Positions 8,908 to 19,069 of a stretch of 64,000 nucleotides of DNA are shown piece after piece. The DNA is from Sedimentibacter saalensis. GTDB taxonomy: Bacteria; Bacillota; Clostridia; Tissierellales; Sedimentibacteraceae. A program made the position numbers and the translations under genes. Location: positions 417,366 to 481,365 of the forward strand of contig NZ_VLKH01000003.1 in NCBI RefSeq assembly GCF_007830175.1. The letters run 5' to 3'. Under the pieces are notes generated by a model. The model ran no database searches, had not been told where the DNA came from, and saw only the letters and a program-made list of their open reading frames with translations. Each line of letters begins with the position of its first letter. Within the stretch, counting starts at the first letter, position 1.

Positions 8908-9154
8908 TTCTCCTCCTTGCAATCAGATTATAGCGAATATCATTTCACCATACCTGTTGCCCCCTCGTATTTTGTATACCTTATTTTACTATAAATATAA
9001 TTTTTTTACAACTAAAAGGTGAGTACGAGTTCTCTACGCGATTTAAATGTTATAATTTCGATAATCTATGAAGCTATATGCCAGCTATTATTGTAAAATA
9101 AGCTTAAATATGTCTATTATTAAGAAATGAATAATGTGCTTTATCGATTCTGGT

Positions 9155-10495
9155 TTATTTACCTTTAATTTTATTAATTAATCCTTCAGGATTTAATATG
9201 TTATACTCATCATTGGTATCGTCTAAATGCACCTTAGTAGCTGTATTATATATGGCAGAATTAAACTCACTAGGTGTAATATTAGGATTGACTTGACTGC
9301 ATAAAGCATAAAGTCCAGCTGTATATGGTACCACCCAACTCATACCCCCTGAGTAATAAAACACATATTTATCATTACCTGTAGGGCTAGCTACATACCT
9401 AGAATCCATAGGTACCAATATATTTCTTTTTATTCTATAATTGTCAAAATCCCTCCAAAAATGCCCTTTTGTATAGGAACTTAAATCATTTGGATCAGCT
9501 AAAGGTTTCCGTCCAGTTCCCATTAAACTATTTCCAACAGAAATAGTATATATTCCCTCATTAGATGCTCTATTTATAGCCTCTTTAACTAACTCCAGAT
9601 TTTTTCTCTCTGGGTTATCTATTCCTAAAGAAATTGAAATTACACGTATCTTTTTATCTACAGGCAATGCTTCATTAATTTCTATTATCCTATCTATAGA
9701 TTTTGCAATCCAGTATAAATCCCAATCAAATCCATCTTCCATATAAACTCCATGAGTCTCAGCTATATAATATAAATCTGCTTCAGGAGCAACACCTACA
9801 CTTTTGCCAACTGCAATAGATACCACTGCAGGTCCATGCATTGCAGCAGAATCTGAATTAATATGAATTTCCTCATATAATTTAATACTATCCTTATATT
9901 CTACGTGATTTACCAGAATAGATTGATCTATTATGGCAATACCTACTCCCTGTCCAGTAATCCCTTTCTCGTGCAATTTCCTTATTCCTAAACCTGGATC
10001 CATTCCATATTCTTTGATTTTTTCAATATCGTACTCTTTAGGCACACTGCTTGGCCACTTCGTGTCATCATCAAAATCTGCAGTCAACAAGTAATCAAGC
10101 TCATTAGAAAGATCAATTCTAGTTAAATCTCTGCTCCTTAAATCATGGAAAAATTCAGTTCCTTCTTCCTGTGGTAATTCTTCTAAATTATAATCATACT
10201 TCGTAAAATCAACAGATTGAGGTGTTTTCACAATAGCCAGAACTCCTTCAGGTGAAAAAGTTGTAGTATATCCATCCTCGTATTCTATTACCCTATAACC
10301 TTCAGAAGTTATATATTCATTGGTTATCTTTTCCAATGTTTCATTTTCAATAATTTTTATATCTTTATCGGTATGTATGTTATCTATTGTAGGAGTTTCT
10401 GATGATACATCTTTATGTTCTTTTTCATCATTATCATGGGCTGAACTACAAGCTATTAAAAGCATTAAAGATAAAATTATTACTAATCGTTTCAT
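9155..10495 (-). CDS. Secreted subtilisin-like serine protease, lipoprotein
   Basis: A 446-residue S8-family protease. Lipobox LLIAC places the mature N terminus at Cys16. A propeptide-like region of about 160 residues follows. The triad is Asp190 (VGIAIIDQS), His220 (AAMHGPAVV) and Ser386 (GGMSWVVPYTAG), with oxyanion Asn322 (SVGNS). The Ser motif departs from the usual GTSMAAPHVAG. It would act on the outer face of the membrane. No export or modification genes adjoin it, so it is probably a housekeeping or nutritional protease rather than a peptide-maturation enzyme. Confidence 0.88.
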   Translation of the reverse strand: MKRLVIILSLMLLIACSSAHDNDEKEHKDVSSETPTIDNIHTDKDIKIIENETLEKITNEYITSEGYRVIEYEDGYTTTFSPEGVLAIVKTPQSVDFTKYDYNLEELPQEEGTEFFHDLRSRDLTRIDLSNELDYLLTADFDDDTKWPSSVPKEYDIEKIKEYGMDPGLGIRKLHEKGITGQGVGIAIIDQSILVNHVEYKDSIKLYEEIHINSDSAAMHGPAVVSIAVGKSVGVAPEADLYYIAETHGVYMEDGFDWDLYWIAKSIDRIIEINEALPVDKKIRVISISLGIDNPERKNLELVKEAINRASNEGIYTISVGNSLMGTGRKPLADPNDLSSYTKGHFWRDFDNYRIKRNILVPMDSRYVASPTGNDKYVFYYSGGMSWVVPYTAGLYALCSQVNPNITPSEFNSAIYNTATKVHLDDTNDEYNILNPEGLINKIKGK

Positions 10496-10781
10496 TGTTT
10501 TACCTCCTATCCTCCCATTCCAAACTTCACTTTATAGAGGTTATTGGATCAATTTTATTGTAATATTCATGAGGTATATAACATTCTTTTATGTTTGTTT
10601 TTACACTTGAGTTTGACTTTGTTTCTAATTCTTTGTTTCAGAAAAATATTCTCCTTAATATAAGTGTTATAGCTTTGTTGTAATTATTCTCTATTTTCAT
10701 TTTGTGTTTTCTTTGGTTTGTTATAAGAGGGGCCTAAATACTTAATTCAAAGTGCTTCATAATTTCAGTTCCTGCCTTTTC

Positions 10782-13214
10782 TTAATCAACCAATTTTGAA
10801 ATTTCCATATTTTCATATTGCAGATATGTTTTATCATTGATTTTATTTATGCTATATGTTATTTCACATTTTGCAATTGAAGTTGGAACCGGATCTCCTT
10901 CTACGTCATACCATAAATTTATCAGATCAAATTCTGTATATAATTTTGATTTATCATCACTTACATTAGCCGTCACATTTTCTGCTCTGTATGGAGTGTT
11001 CCAACCAAAATCTAAATTTTTATAATAAATATCAGATTCTTCATCATAATCAAAAACATCTTCAAGAGGTGGGTATTCCTTTTCACCAAAAACTTGAGTC
11101 AATACTTCGTTTGATTTATCTAATGGAAATATAAAGCCCTTATTTTCGTCAAAAGGAAAATATCCTTTATACAAATTGTATTCATCATCATTACCAGCAA
11201 GTGAAAATAATAAAACTTCATAGGTATATTTTTCTTCTCCTCTATAAACACTGCTTATAATATCCCTTGTCAGTGATATTCCATTTAATAAAAGTTGTTG
11301 TTCCTGTGATGTGTTGGCCATTCCGCCCGCAGTAAGTTCATAAACACCTTGAATATCATCATTTTCTATACAATAATAATTAAGCTCATTGTCAAATATA
11401 TAGAAATGTATGCTTTCACCTTTTGTACGTGCTATTTCTACTTTTTCACCGGTATTAAAATACTTTACATATAAACACACATCATCATTAACTTCTTTAT
11501 CATATGTATAAAATATTGGGCCAGGAAAAGTGCTGTACGCTGTAAAGCCTCCTGGTATATCTATATAAATATTCTCATATCTGCAGTCAATATCGCAAGC
11601 CAAATCCCTGATTGATTTGTATACCAGATTTACTTCAAAAATGTTTCTCAGTCTGTCGTCCTCTTTAGTCAGTATGTAAAGCTTATCATTATTTTCACCC
11701 CATACTGTTACCCCAAGCTCTATGTTATAATCATTATTTGAAAAATAGTCAAATACATTGTCTTCAAAGTATTTGTTTCCGCTGCTGTCAAGCACAATAA
11801 GATTTCCGCTTTTATTGTACAGGCTTATGTATTTACCAAGCTCACTGAAATTTATATCGTCAAATTTATCTGCAACAATATTTACCTTGTTATTTTGGGT
11901 GTATTGAACCAGTTTTTTACTTTCGCCATCATCAACAACAGCATAAACAATATCATTAAATTTAATAAGCTTTGTATTATCGGCTTCATCAATGCTCAAT
12001 TCAGAAACAAGCGTATCTTTGTAGCCTTCTCTTGTATAAGCGCTGTCTTTTCCAATCATGTCTGATATATCTACTTTTACCCTCTCGCCTGAACTTGCTG
12101 TATAGCTGATCGTTTTTTCATCTTCTTTTCTAAGCTCAATTTTTGTCCTTATTGATTTTGCGATTTCAAATTTTTCTGATGTATATAAGTTAATCAGATA
12201 ATAGTAATGATATTGCTTTTCCAGATGGTCCATCATATAGGAGTATACATCCAGCGCATAGTACGTGTCACCCGTTATTACGTATCCGTTTTCTTTATCA
12301 ATAAAGCCCTCATAACCTGCTCCGGTAGTGAAGTTTGGCTGTGATAAAATCTTTTTATCTATATCTATTACAAAAATTACATTTGACAGGTCATAGCATG
12401 TGAAATATGCCATATTGGAGTTCTTAATCCATCCTGTTTCCATAACCCACATTATTGAAGGAAAAAGAACTTTATTATTATCTAATTTGAAGTCTTCTTT
12501 CGAAAATTCGTGTTCTAAATCTATGTATTTATTTAGAATAATTTTATTTTCTTTATTATCAACGACACAAATAGAGAAAAAATTATTTATATAGCAGGTG
12601 AAATCTCCATTATCACTGTTTAATATATCCGTATAATAGCATTCATATGAAATTTTCTCTTTCCCTTCATTGTCAGATTCTAATTTTATAATGTATGAAT
12701 TATATGCTCCATCTATAATTATTTTATCATCATCCTGACTATATACAACATCCTCCATGTTATAAAGGATTCTTTTTAAATCACCATTTTCATATCTCCA
12801 TACTTCATAAACATCTCCGTTGATTTTTTCTTCTATGTTATTTAGCGATCTATCAGTATAATTTGTAACAGCAGTATACTCACCGTCACCTGCTTGAATA
12901 TAATCATTATGTAACATTAAATCGTGTATTTTCACCTTTATATAATATGTATTTTCAATACTAAAAAGCTCTGAAGCCTCAACATCATCAAGCCCGGTTA
13001 AAACCTTAACCTCATCTCGGACCTTACTTAATGCTTCTTCAGAGATATTATCACTTTGGCTTAGTGCATCAATTTCATCATACAAATTACTATCGTCTTT
13101 GTTGCATGAACATAATAAAAAAATCAAAAGTAAACTAATCATACTCAATTTAAGAAAACATTTATTTTTTATTACTCTTCTAATTCTAAAATGTTTGTCA
13201 TTTATATTATTCAT
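10782..13214 (-). CDS. Large lipoprotein of unknown function
   Basis: A protein of about 810 residues. Start at the ATG preceded by AGGAGGAGA; an ORF extension of 27 residues upstream lacks a site. The signal sequence has lipobox LLCSC, followed by an acidic Asp/Asn/Tyr/Lys-rich ectodomain made almost wholly of short beta-strand-like segments such as YIIDGAYNSYIIKL. This suggests a beta-propeller or similar fold, but I recognise no named family. It lies between the subtilase gene and a small membrane protein gene, all on one strand. The base composition is a little more AT-rich than its neighbours. Confidence 0.72.
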   Translation of the reverse strand: MNNINDKHFRIRRVIKNKCFLKLSMISLLLIFLLCSCNKDDSNLYDEIDALSQSDNISEEALSKVRDEVKVLTGLDDVEASELFSIENTYYIKVKIHDLMLHNDYIQAGDGEYTAVTNYTDRSLNNIEEKINGDVYEVWRYENGDLKRILYNMEDVVYSQDDDKIIIDGAYNSYIIKLESDNEGKEKISYECYYTDILNSDNGDFTCYINNFFSICVVDNKENKIILNKYIDLEHEFSKEDFKLDNNKVLFPSIMWVMETGWIKNSNMAYFTCYDLSNVIFVIDIDKKILSQPNFTTGAGYEGFIDKENGYVITGDTYYALDVYSYMMDHLEKQYHYYYLINLYTSEKFEIAKSIRTKIELRKEDEKTISYTASSGERVKVDISDMIGKDSAYTREGYKDTLVSELSIDEADNTKLIKFNDIVYAVVDDGESKKLVQYTQNNKVNIVADKFDDINFSELGKYISLYNKSGNLIVLDSSGNKYFEDNVFDYFSNNDYNIELGVTVWGENNDKLYILTKEDDRLRNIFEVNLVYKSIRDLACDIDCRYENIYIDIPGGFTAYSTFPGPIFYTYDKEVNDDVCLYVKYFNTGEKVEIARTKGESIHFYIFDNELNYYCIENDDIQGVYELTAGGMANTSQEQQLLLNGISLTRDIISSVYRGEEKYTYEVLLFSLAGNDDEYNLYKGYFPFDENKGFIFPLDKSNEVLTQVFGEKEYPPLEDVFDYDEESDIYYKNLDFGWNTPYRAENVTANVSDDKSKLYTEFDLINLWYDVEGDPVPTSIAKCEITYSINKINDKTYLQYENMEISKLVD

Positions 13215-13316
13215 TATCCCAACATCTCCTCCTAGCAAAATTATAATTAAAGTTCTAAAATATACAATTTTAAAACCCATAAATGGTATTGCCAATTTTC
13301 GAAGAAATTGCTTCTA

Positions 13317-13976
13317 TTATTGCTCCTCAGTTTTTTGCACGTTGATTGATACTGTTTTTTCAACTGCTTCCTTGTATTCACTGTTGACATTCAAGACCAA
13401 TGTGTTATCCTTGGAAAAAAATGTTGGACGATTGAATATGAATTTGTAATATGTTCCTTCTCTAACCGTCTTCTTGTACGGTCCGCAACAATAGTATCCT
13501 TTAAACTTTTCCCACTTGTAAAAATTACCGCTGTCAGTGATTCCTTCTTCGCAAATGATGGTTCCTACAGATCCTCTGTATAAGAATGTCATGGACATGC
13601 TCAGCGAAAATGCCATCCAGAACAGTCCACTGGTAAAATTCGACGTATAGTTATATGTTTGGAAGTACCAGACATAATCATTGTTTTTATAGAAGCCTTC
13701 AATGAGTTTCTCCATATATTGTATGTTGAACATTTGAAAAATACTGTCTACATAATCATATTTAAGCAGATTGTACACCTTTAATACATTTTTTGTGGCT
13801 AAAACAATCCAAACAATTAGAAGCAGAAGGTAAAGCAATCCCCATATGCTGAGTTTTTTGTTCAAAACAATGATTTCTGAATCTTTTCTTTTTATCCTTC
13901 CAATCTGAGTCCAAACAATCTCTTTTACACCAATCAGCAACAAAAATACAATAATAAATAGAAATTCATTAGTCAT
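13317..13976 (-). CDS. Small membrane protein of unknown function
   Basis: A protein of about 219 residues. Start chosen at the ATG after GGGGGAAGAT; in-frame starts 4 and 8 codons upstream are possible. Three hydrophobic stretches are seen: near the N terminus (FLFIIVFLLLIGV), around residue 43 (WGLLYLLLLIVWIVL) and around residue 125. The C-terminal half, GTIICEEGITDSGNFYKW onward, resembles the PH-like DUF5673-type tail that follows membrane segments in some Firmicute proteins; this is a weak impression. No function is proposed. Confidence 0.6.
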   Translation of the reverse strand: MTNEFLFIIVFLLLIGVKEIVWTQIGRIKRKDSEIIVLNKKLSIWGLLYLLLLIVWIVLATKNVLKVYNLLKYDYVDSIFQMFNIQYMEKLIEGFYKNNDYVWYFQTYNYTSNFTSGLFWMAFSLSMSMTFLYRGSVGTIICEEGITDSGNFYKWEKFKGYYCCGPYKKTVREGTYYKFIFNRPTFFSKDNTLVLNVNSEYKEAVEKTVSINVQKTEEQ

Positions 13977-14153
13977 ATCTTCCCCCATATCCCTAGACAC
14001 ATAGCCCTATTTTATAACTCGATTTCATTTTAACATATTATGGAAAATATGAAAAGAGTGATTCTGCGGTCTGCAATCTCAAAATTGCCTACAAGCTCTG
14101 CATATGGAACAACTCATAATAAAGATTGATTAAATGAGTGTCTAAGCCAGAGC

Positions 14154-14183
14154 AAAAAAAGAACGGTTCTAAAAGAACCGTTC
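14154..14183 (-). terminator. Terminator of the pyruvate oxidoreductase gene
   Basis: Stem GAACGGTTCT / AGAACCGTTC with a 3 nt loop. On the minus strand it is followed by TTTTTTT. It lies 10 bp past the stop codon. Confidence 0.9.
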
Positions 14184-14193
14184 TATATTTTTA

Positions 14194-17100
14194 TTAATAT
14201 TTCATTTCAGCCATTCTTACATAGCCGTCATATCTTTCCTTAGCATCTTTTTCTGCTTTGGCAAATAATTCTTCAGCTATTTCTGGGAATGAGTTTTTCA
14301 ATGATACATATCTTACTTCGCCTTCAAGGAATTCTCTGAATGAAGTCTTTGGCTCTTTAGAATCCAGTATGAATGGGTTCTTGCCTTCTTCCTTGAGAAG
14401 TGGGTTGAATCTGTATAAATGCCAGTATCCTGCATCAACAGCTTTCTTTTCTCTTTCAACAGTCTTGCCCATTCCGGCTTTGATTCCGTGGTTGATACAT
14501 GGAGCATAAGCTATAATCAATGATGGTCCGTTGTAGCTTTCTGCTTCTTTCAAAGCTTTAAGGAATTGGTTCTTGTCTGATCCTATAGCAACCTGAGCTA
14601 CATATACATAGCCGTAAGTTGAAGCGATCATACCTAAGTCTTTCTTCTTAACTCTCTTACCTGAAGCTGCAAATTTAGCAACTGAAGCAGTAGGAGTAGA
14701 TTTTGAAGACTGTCCGCCTGTATTTGAGTAAACTTCTGTATCAAGAACAAGAACATTTACGTCTTCGCCTGATGCCAATACGTGGTCTAATCCGCCGTAT
14801 CCTATGTCATATGCCCAGCCGTCTCCGCCTATGATCCACTGTGATTTCTTAACAAGGAAGTCTTTCTTGTCTATAATGTTTTTAACTGCTTCTTCACATT
14901 CTTTGCATGGTGTAAATCCTTCTACAGCTGCAAGAACTTTAGCAGAAGCTACTTTTGATGCTTCAGCGTTATCTATTCCTGCTATCCATTCCTGGCATGC
15001 TGCTTTTAATTCAGCAGGAATTTCTTTTTCAAGCAATGCTTCCATTGACATCTGAATTGATTCTCTCATTTGTCTTACAGCTGTTGCCATACCTAAACCA
15101 AATTCAGCATTGTCTTCGAACAATGAGTTAGCCCATGATGGACCTCTTCCGTTTTTGTCTGTAGTGTATGGTGTTGCTGGTGCAGATGCTCCCCAAATTG
15201 ATGAACATCCTGTAGCATTAGCTATCATCATTCTGTCGCCGTACAACTGAGTAATAGTCTTAACATAAGCTGTTTCTCCGCAGCCTGCGCAAGCACCTGA
15301 GAACTCGAAGTATGGTTTGCAGAACTGGCTTCCTTTTACAGAAACTTTGTCCATTAAGTTATCTTTTATAGATACTTCATCCATTGCATATTTCCAGTTT
15401 GGTAATCCTGCTTCAACTTCTTCAGCGATAGGAGTCATAACAAGAGCTTTTGTCTTAGCTGGACAAATGTCAGCACAGTTTCCGCATCCTGTACAATCCA
15501 ATGGGCTTATAACAAGTCTGTATTCAAGACCTTCAAGTCCTTTTCCAGTTGCTTTTATAGTTTCAAAAGTTTCCGGAGCTGCTGATTTTTCAGCTGAATC
15601 AAGCAATGTAGGTCTGATTACTGCATGAGGACATACAAATGCACATTGATTACACTGAATACAGTTTTCAGGCAACCATTTAGGTACAGTTACAGCAATA
15701 CCTCTTTTTTCGTATGCTGAAGTTCCCATTGGGAATGTACCGTCTTCGATTCCTGCAAATGTGCTTACTGGAAGGCTGTCACCTTCTTGTCTGTTCATAA
15801 CGTCAGCAACATTTTTAATGAAATCTGGTTTTTCTTCTTCTGTAAATGGTACAGCAAGTCCACTGTTTGTGTTTGCATCTTTTGCATCTTTCCATTCAGC
15901 AGGTATTTCTATTTTAACTAATTCAGTGATACCTTTTTGAACTGCTTCTTTGTTCATGTTAACTATTGCTTCACCTTTTTTACCATAAGATTTAACAATA
16001 GCTCCATTTAAGTATCCTACTGCTTCATCAACTGGAATAACATCTGCCAGTTTGAAGAATGCAGACTGAATGATCATGTTTGTTCTGTTTCCAAGTCCCA
16101 GTTCCTGAGCAATCTTTGTTGCATTGATTGTGTAGAAGTTAATTTCTTTTTGTGCCAAATATTTTTTATATTTTGCAGGCAAATTAGCTTCTAACTCTTC
16201 TTTTGACCAAAGAGTATTTAATAAGAATGTGCCGCCTTTTTTAAGTCCTGTCAACACATCATATTTGTCAACATATGATTGCTGTGACAATGAAACAAAG
16301 TCAGCTTCATCTATTAAGTATGTTGATCTGATTGGTGATTTACCGAATCTTAAGTGAGATACAGTAACACCGCCTGATTTTTTAGAGTCATATGAGAAAT
16401 ATCCCTGAGCATACATGTTAGTATGGTCACCGATAATTTTTATAGCGTCTTTGTTAGCTCCAACTGTTCCGTCTGAACCAAGACCCCAGAATTTACATCT
16501 GATTGTTCCAGGTGCTGAAGTGTTAACTATCTCTGGAGTTTCCAGTGATTTGAAAGTAACGTCATCAACTATACCTATTGTGAAGTCATTCTTAGGAGCA
16601 TCTTCTTTCAAGTTGTTGTAAACAGCAAATATCTGAGCAGGAGTAGTGTCTTTTGAACCTAATCCGTATCTTCCGCCAACGATCAATGGCTGTTTTTCCT
16701 GTGCATAGTACAATGATTTAACATCTAAGTACAATGGTTCTCCAATTGAACCTGGTTCTTTGCATCTGTCAAGTACTGCAATTTTCTTAACAGTCTTTGG
16801 CATTACATCAAAGAAATATTTTGATGAGAAAGGTCTGTACAGGTGAACTATTACTATACCAACTTTTTCTCCCTTTGCAGTTAAGTTATCTATAACTTCT
16901 TTTGCAGTTTCTGTTACTGAACCCATAGCAACTATGATATTTTCAGCATCTGGTGCTCCATAGTAGTTGAATGGTTTGTATTCTCTTCCAGTTATTTTTT
17001 CAATTTCAGTCATGTAGTCAGCAACAACTGCCGGTACTTCATCATAGAATTTGTTTGATGCTTCTCTAGCTTGGAAGAATATATCAGGATTCTGAGCAGT

Positions 17101-17751
17101 TCCTCTTGTTACTGGGTGTTCCGGATTTAAAGCTCTGGCTCTGAATTCATTTACAGCATCCATGTCTACTAATTTAGCTAAGTCAGCATAATCAATTGTT
17201 TCAATTTTTTGTACTTCGTGAGAAGTTCTGAAACCATCAAAGAAATGTACAAATGGAACTCTTGTTTTGAGAGTAGCCAAGTGAGCAACTCCTCCTAAGT
17301 CCATTGCTTCCTGAACGCTGCTGGAAGCTAAAAGAGCAAATCCTGTTTGTCTTGCTGCCATTACGTCTGAATGATCTCCAAATATTGATAGAGCATGTCC
17401 TGCAAGAGCTCTTGCACTAACATGGAAAACTGCCGGCAATAATTCACCTGCTATTTTATACATGTTTGGTATCATTAACAACAAACCCTGTGATGCAGTG
17501 TATGTAGTTGTTAAAGCACCTGCCTGCAATGAACCGTGTACAGCACCTGCAGCTCCACCTTCTGACTGCATTTCAACAACTTTGACAGTTTGTCCGAAGA
17601 TGTTTTTCTGACCATGAGCTGCCCATTCATCTGCAAGTTCAGCCATTGGTGAAGAAGGTGTTATTGGGAATATTGCAGCTACATCAGTAAAGGCATATGA
17701 GACATACGCAGCAGCTGTATTTCCGTCCATAGTTTTCATAACTTTTGACAT
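14194..17751 (-). CDS. por: Pyruvate:ferredoxin (flavodoxin) oxidoreductase, single-chain
   Basis: A 1185-residue homodimeric-type PFOR. Domains in order: pyruvate-binding alpha domain with FPITPSSPMAELADEWA (around residue 28); gamma domain around residues 410-630; ferredoxin domain with CIQCNQCAFVCP (around residue 690) and CTGCGNCADICP (around residue 745); and the thiamine-diphosphate domain with GDGWAYDIGYGGLDHVLASG and NTGGQSSKSTP (around residues 960-1010). It converts pyruvate and CoA to acetyl-CoA, CO2 and reduced ferredoxin. It is a single transcription unit with its own promoter and terminator, and would use the pyruvate produced by the lactate dehydrogenase operon. Confidence 0.98.
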   Translation of the reverse strand: MSKVMKTMDGNTAAAYVSYAFTDVAAIFPITPSSPMAELADEWAAHGQKNIFGQTVKVVEMQSEGGAAGAVHGSLQAGALTTTYTASQGLLLMIPNMYKIAGELLPAVFHVSARALAGHALSIFGDHSDVMAARQTGFALLASSSVQEAMDLGGVAHLATLKTRVPFVHFFDGFRTSHEVQKIETIDYADLAKLVDMDAVNEFRARALNPEHPVTRGTAQNPDIFFQAREASNKFYDEVPAVVADYMTEIEKITGREYKPFNYYGAPDAENIIVAMGSVTETAKEVIDNLTAKGEKVGIVIVHLYRPFSSKYFFDVMPKTVKKIAVLDRCKEPGSIGEPLYLDVKSLYYAQEKQPLIVGGRYGLGSKDTTPAQIFAVYNNLKEDAPKNDFTIGIVDDVTFKSLETPEIVNTSAPGTIRCKFWGLGSDGTVGANKDAIKIIGDHTNMYAQGYFSYDSKKSGGVTVSHLRFGKSPIRSTYLIDEADFVSLSQQSYVDKYDVLTGLKKGGTFLLNTLWSKEELEANLPAKYKKYLAQKEINFYTINATKIAQELGLGNRTNMIIQSAFFKLADVIPVDEAVGYLNGAIVKSYGKKGEAIVNMNKEAVQKGITELVKIEIPAEWKDAKDANTNSGLAVPFTEEEKPDFIKNVADVMNRQEGDSLPVSTFAGIEDGTFPMGTSAYEKRGIAVTVPKWLPENCIQCNQCAFVCPHAVIRPTLLDSAEKSAAPETFETIKATGKGLEGLEYRLVISPLDCTGCGNCADICPAKTKALVMTPIAEEVEAGLPNWKYAMDEVSIKDNLMDKVSVKGSQFCKPYFEFSGACAGCGETAYVKTITQLYGDRMMIANATGCSSIWGASAPATPYTTDKNGRGPSWANSLFEDNAEFGLGMATAVRQMRESIQMSMEALLEKEIPAELKAACQEWIAGIDNAEASKVASAKVLAAVEGFTPCKECEEAVKNIIDKKDFLVKKSQWIIGGDGWAYDIGYGGLDHVLASGEDVNVLVLDTEVYSNTGGQSSKSTPTASVAKFAASGKRVKKKDLGMIASTYGYVYVAQVAIGSDKNQFLKALKEAESYNGPSLIIAYAPCINHGIKAGMGKTVEREKKAVDAGYWHLYRFNPLLKEEGKNPFILDSKEPKTSFREFLEGEVRYVSLKNSFPEIAEELFAKAEKDAKERYDGYVRMAEMKY

Positions 17752-18103
17752 TAATATATCCTCCTATATAATAATTAATAATATAATGTAACCCAAATAT
17801 TGTTTATAAAAATCAATACCACATTGATTATATATTAAAGGTTATTTATTTGCAACCATAAATATTTCAATATTTGCTAATATTGAAAGACTGGCTAATA
17901 ATATAAGTGAAAACTCGCAGTTTATTTTTATTTAATTAGGCTTTTATCGTTTTCACGTTTGTTTTACAAAACTTTTAACAAATAAAAAACTTATTTATTA
18001 TGCAAGATAATTATGTAAAATTGCATGATAAAATAATGTCAAAAGCATTTTTCGTTGAAATTCTGACTGAGATCATTTTTATACCGTCTTGCAATTGTAT
18101 TTA
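17752..18103. promoter_or_regulatory. Upstream region of por
   Basis: A 352 bp AT-rich stretch without a gene. On the minus strand there is TTGCAA (17850-17855), a 17 bp spacer and TATAAT (17827-17832), a good promoter, then AGGAGG before por. Further upstream lies the TGCAAGA-N14-TGCATGA element (18001-18028). I see nothing else. Confidence 0.75.
18001..18028 (+). promoter_or_regulatory. TGCAAGA-N14-TGCATGA element
   Basis: Two heptamers on the same strand separated by 14 bp containing TTATGTAAA. The same arrangement with TTATGTAAA at the same place occurs at 30826-30853 upstream of the Re-citrate synthase operon. It probably binds a shared regulator; identity unknown. Confidence 0.5.
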
Positions 18104-19015
18104 TTATCGTGCAAGATTTCTGAATTTTTTGTTGTATGTTTCAAGAGGATTGTACCCAAGAAGCTTTTGTCTATAATTTTTTGCTGCAATTTCCACTATT
18201 GCAGATATATTTCTTCCTGGCTTGACGGGAACAACAACTGTAGGCACCTTAATTCCAAGAATTTCAGTGAAATCCTCGTCAGCTCCTATACGATCGTATT
18301 CCTTGTTTTCATCCCATTCCTCCAGTTCAATTACCATTTCAATGAACTGCTCAAGCCTGATTGACCCTACACCGAACAAGTGCTTGATGTCAAGTATTCC
18401 AATACCCCTTATTTCCATCAGGTGCTGGGTGAGTTCAGGGCAAGTGGCCTTAAGCCCGCCGTCAACTTTCTTCACTATTACAGCATCATCAGCAACCAGT
18501 CTGTGACCTCTGTTTATGAGTTCAAGGGATGTTTCGCTTTTTCCTATTCCGCTTTTTCCTTTTATTAATACGCCTATTCCAAACACCTCAAGGCATACTC
18601 CATGGATGATTGTTTCCTCTGCAAGTTCTTCCTCAAGGAAGTTTATCATCACATTTACAAGCTTATCTGTCTTTTCACTGGATTTTAGTACCGGTCTCTT
18701 GTATTTTTTTGCATAGTGAATAATAACATCATCAACTTCCATATCATTGGCAACAATCAATGCAGGTATTGGAAAGCTGAAAAATTTATCAATTCTCTGC
18801 CTTTTTACTTCTTCATCCAATGTCTTTATATAAAGCATTTCAGACTTGCCCATAACCTGGACTCTCTCAAAAGAAAACCAGTCGAAATAACCTGCAATCT
18901 GCAGGCCCGGCCTGATTATTTCTGCTGTATAAATTCTCGACTGAACATCTTCCGGATAATAAACTGTCTCCAGTCCTATATAGCTTACTAAATCTTCAAG
19001 TTTTACGTACTGCAT
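18104..19015 (-). CDS. hprK: HPr kinase/phosphorylase
   Basis: A protein of about 303 residues. The Walker A loop is GKSGIGKSE (around residue 152) and the family signature is MEIRGIGILDIKHLFGVG (around residue 202). It phosphorylates Ser46 of HPr in an ATP/PPi-dependent way and so controls carbon catabolite repression. The start is the ATG after AAAGGTGG; a GTG three codons upstream overlaps the ribosome site. It lies 49 bp downstream of uvrC in the same direction, an adjacency common in Clostridia. Its presence implies CcpA-type control in this organism. Confidence 0.95.
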   Translation of the reverse strand: MQYVKLEDLVSYIGLETVYYPEDVQSRIYTAEIIRPGLQIAGYFDWFSFERVQVMGKSEMLYIKTLDEEVKRQRIDKFFSFPIPALIVANDMEVDDVIIHYAKKYKRPVLKSSEKTDKLVNVMINFLEEELAEETIIHGVCLEVFGIGVLIKGKSGIGKSETSLELINRGHRLVADDAVIVKKVDGGLKATCPELTQHLMEIRGIGILDIKHLFGVGSIRLEQFIEMVIELEEWDENKEYDRIGADEDFTEILGIKVPTVVVPVKPGRNISAIVEIAAKNYRQKLLGYNPLETYNKKFRNLAR

Positions 19016-19033
19016 AACTACCACCTTTTATAT

Positions 19034-19069
19034 AATGAAGAGTGAAGAAAATATTCTTCATTCTTCATT
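19034..19069. repeat. 16 bp-arm inverted repeat between uvrC and hprK
   Basis: Arms AATGAAGAGTGAAGAA and TTCTTCATTCTTCATT around a 4 nt loop, with one mismatch that is a G-U pair in RNA. It overlaps the uvrC stop codon. No T-run follows, so it may be an mRNA processing or stability hairpin rather than a terminator. Confidence 0.7.

Noticed and set aside
9155..13976. Subtilase plus lipoproteins as a peptide maturation or bacteriocin cluster
   Set aside because: No precursor peptide, modification enzyme or dedicated exporter gene is present.
17961..17972. GTTTTACAAAAC palindrome upstream of por as a Rex site
   Set aside because: The Rex consensus TTGTTAA-N4-TTAACAA is not met in arm sequence or spacing.
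18090..18118. TCTTGCA...TGCAAGA inverted repeat at the hprK 3' end as a third regulatory element
   Set aside because: It overlaps the hprK stop codon, has a 16 bp spacer in inverted rather than direct arrangement and lacks TTATGTAAA. It could be a weak hairpin.
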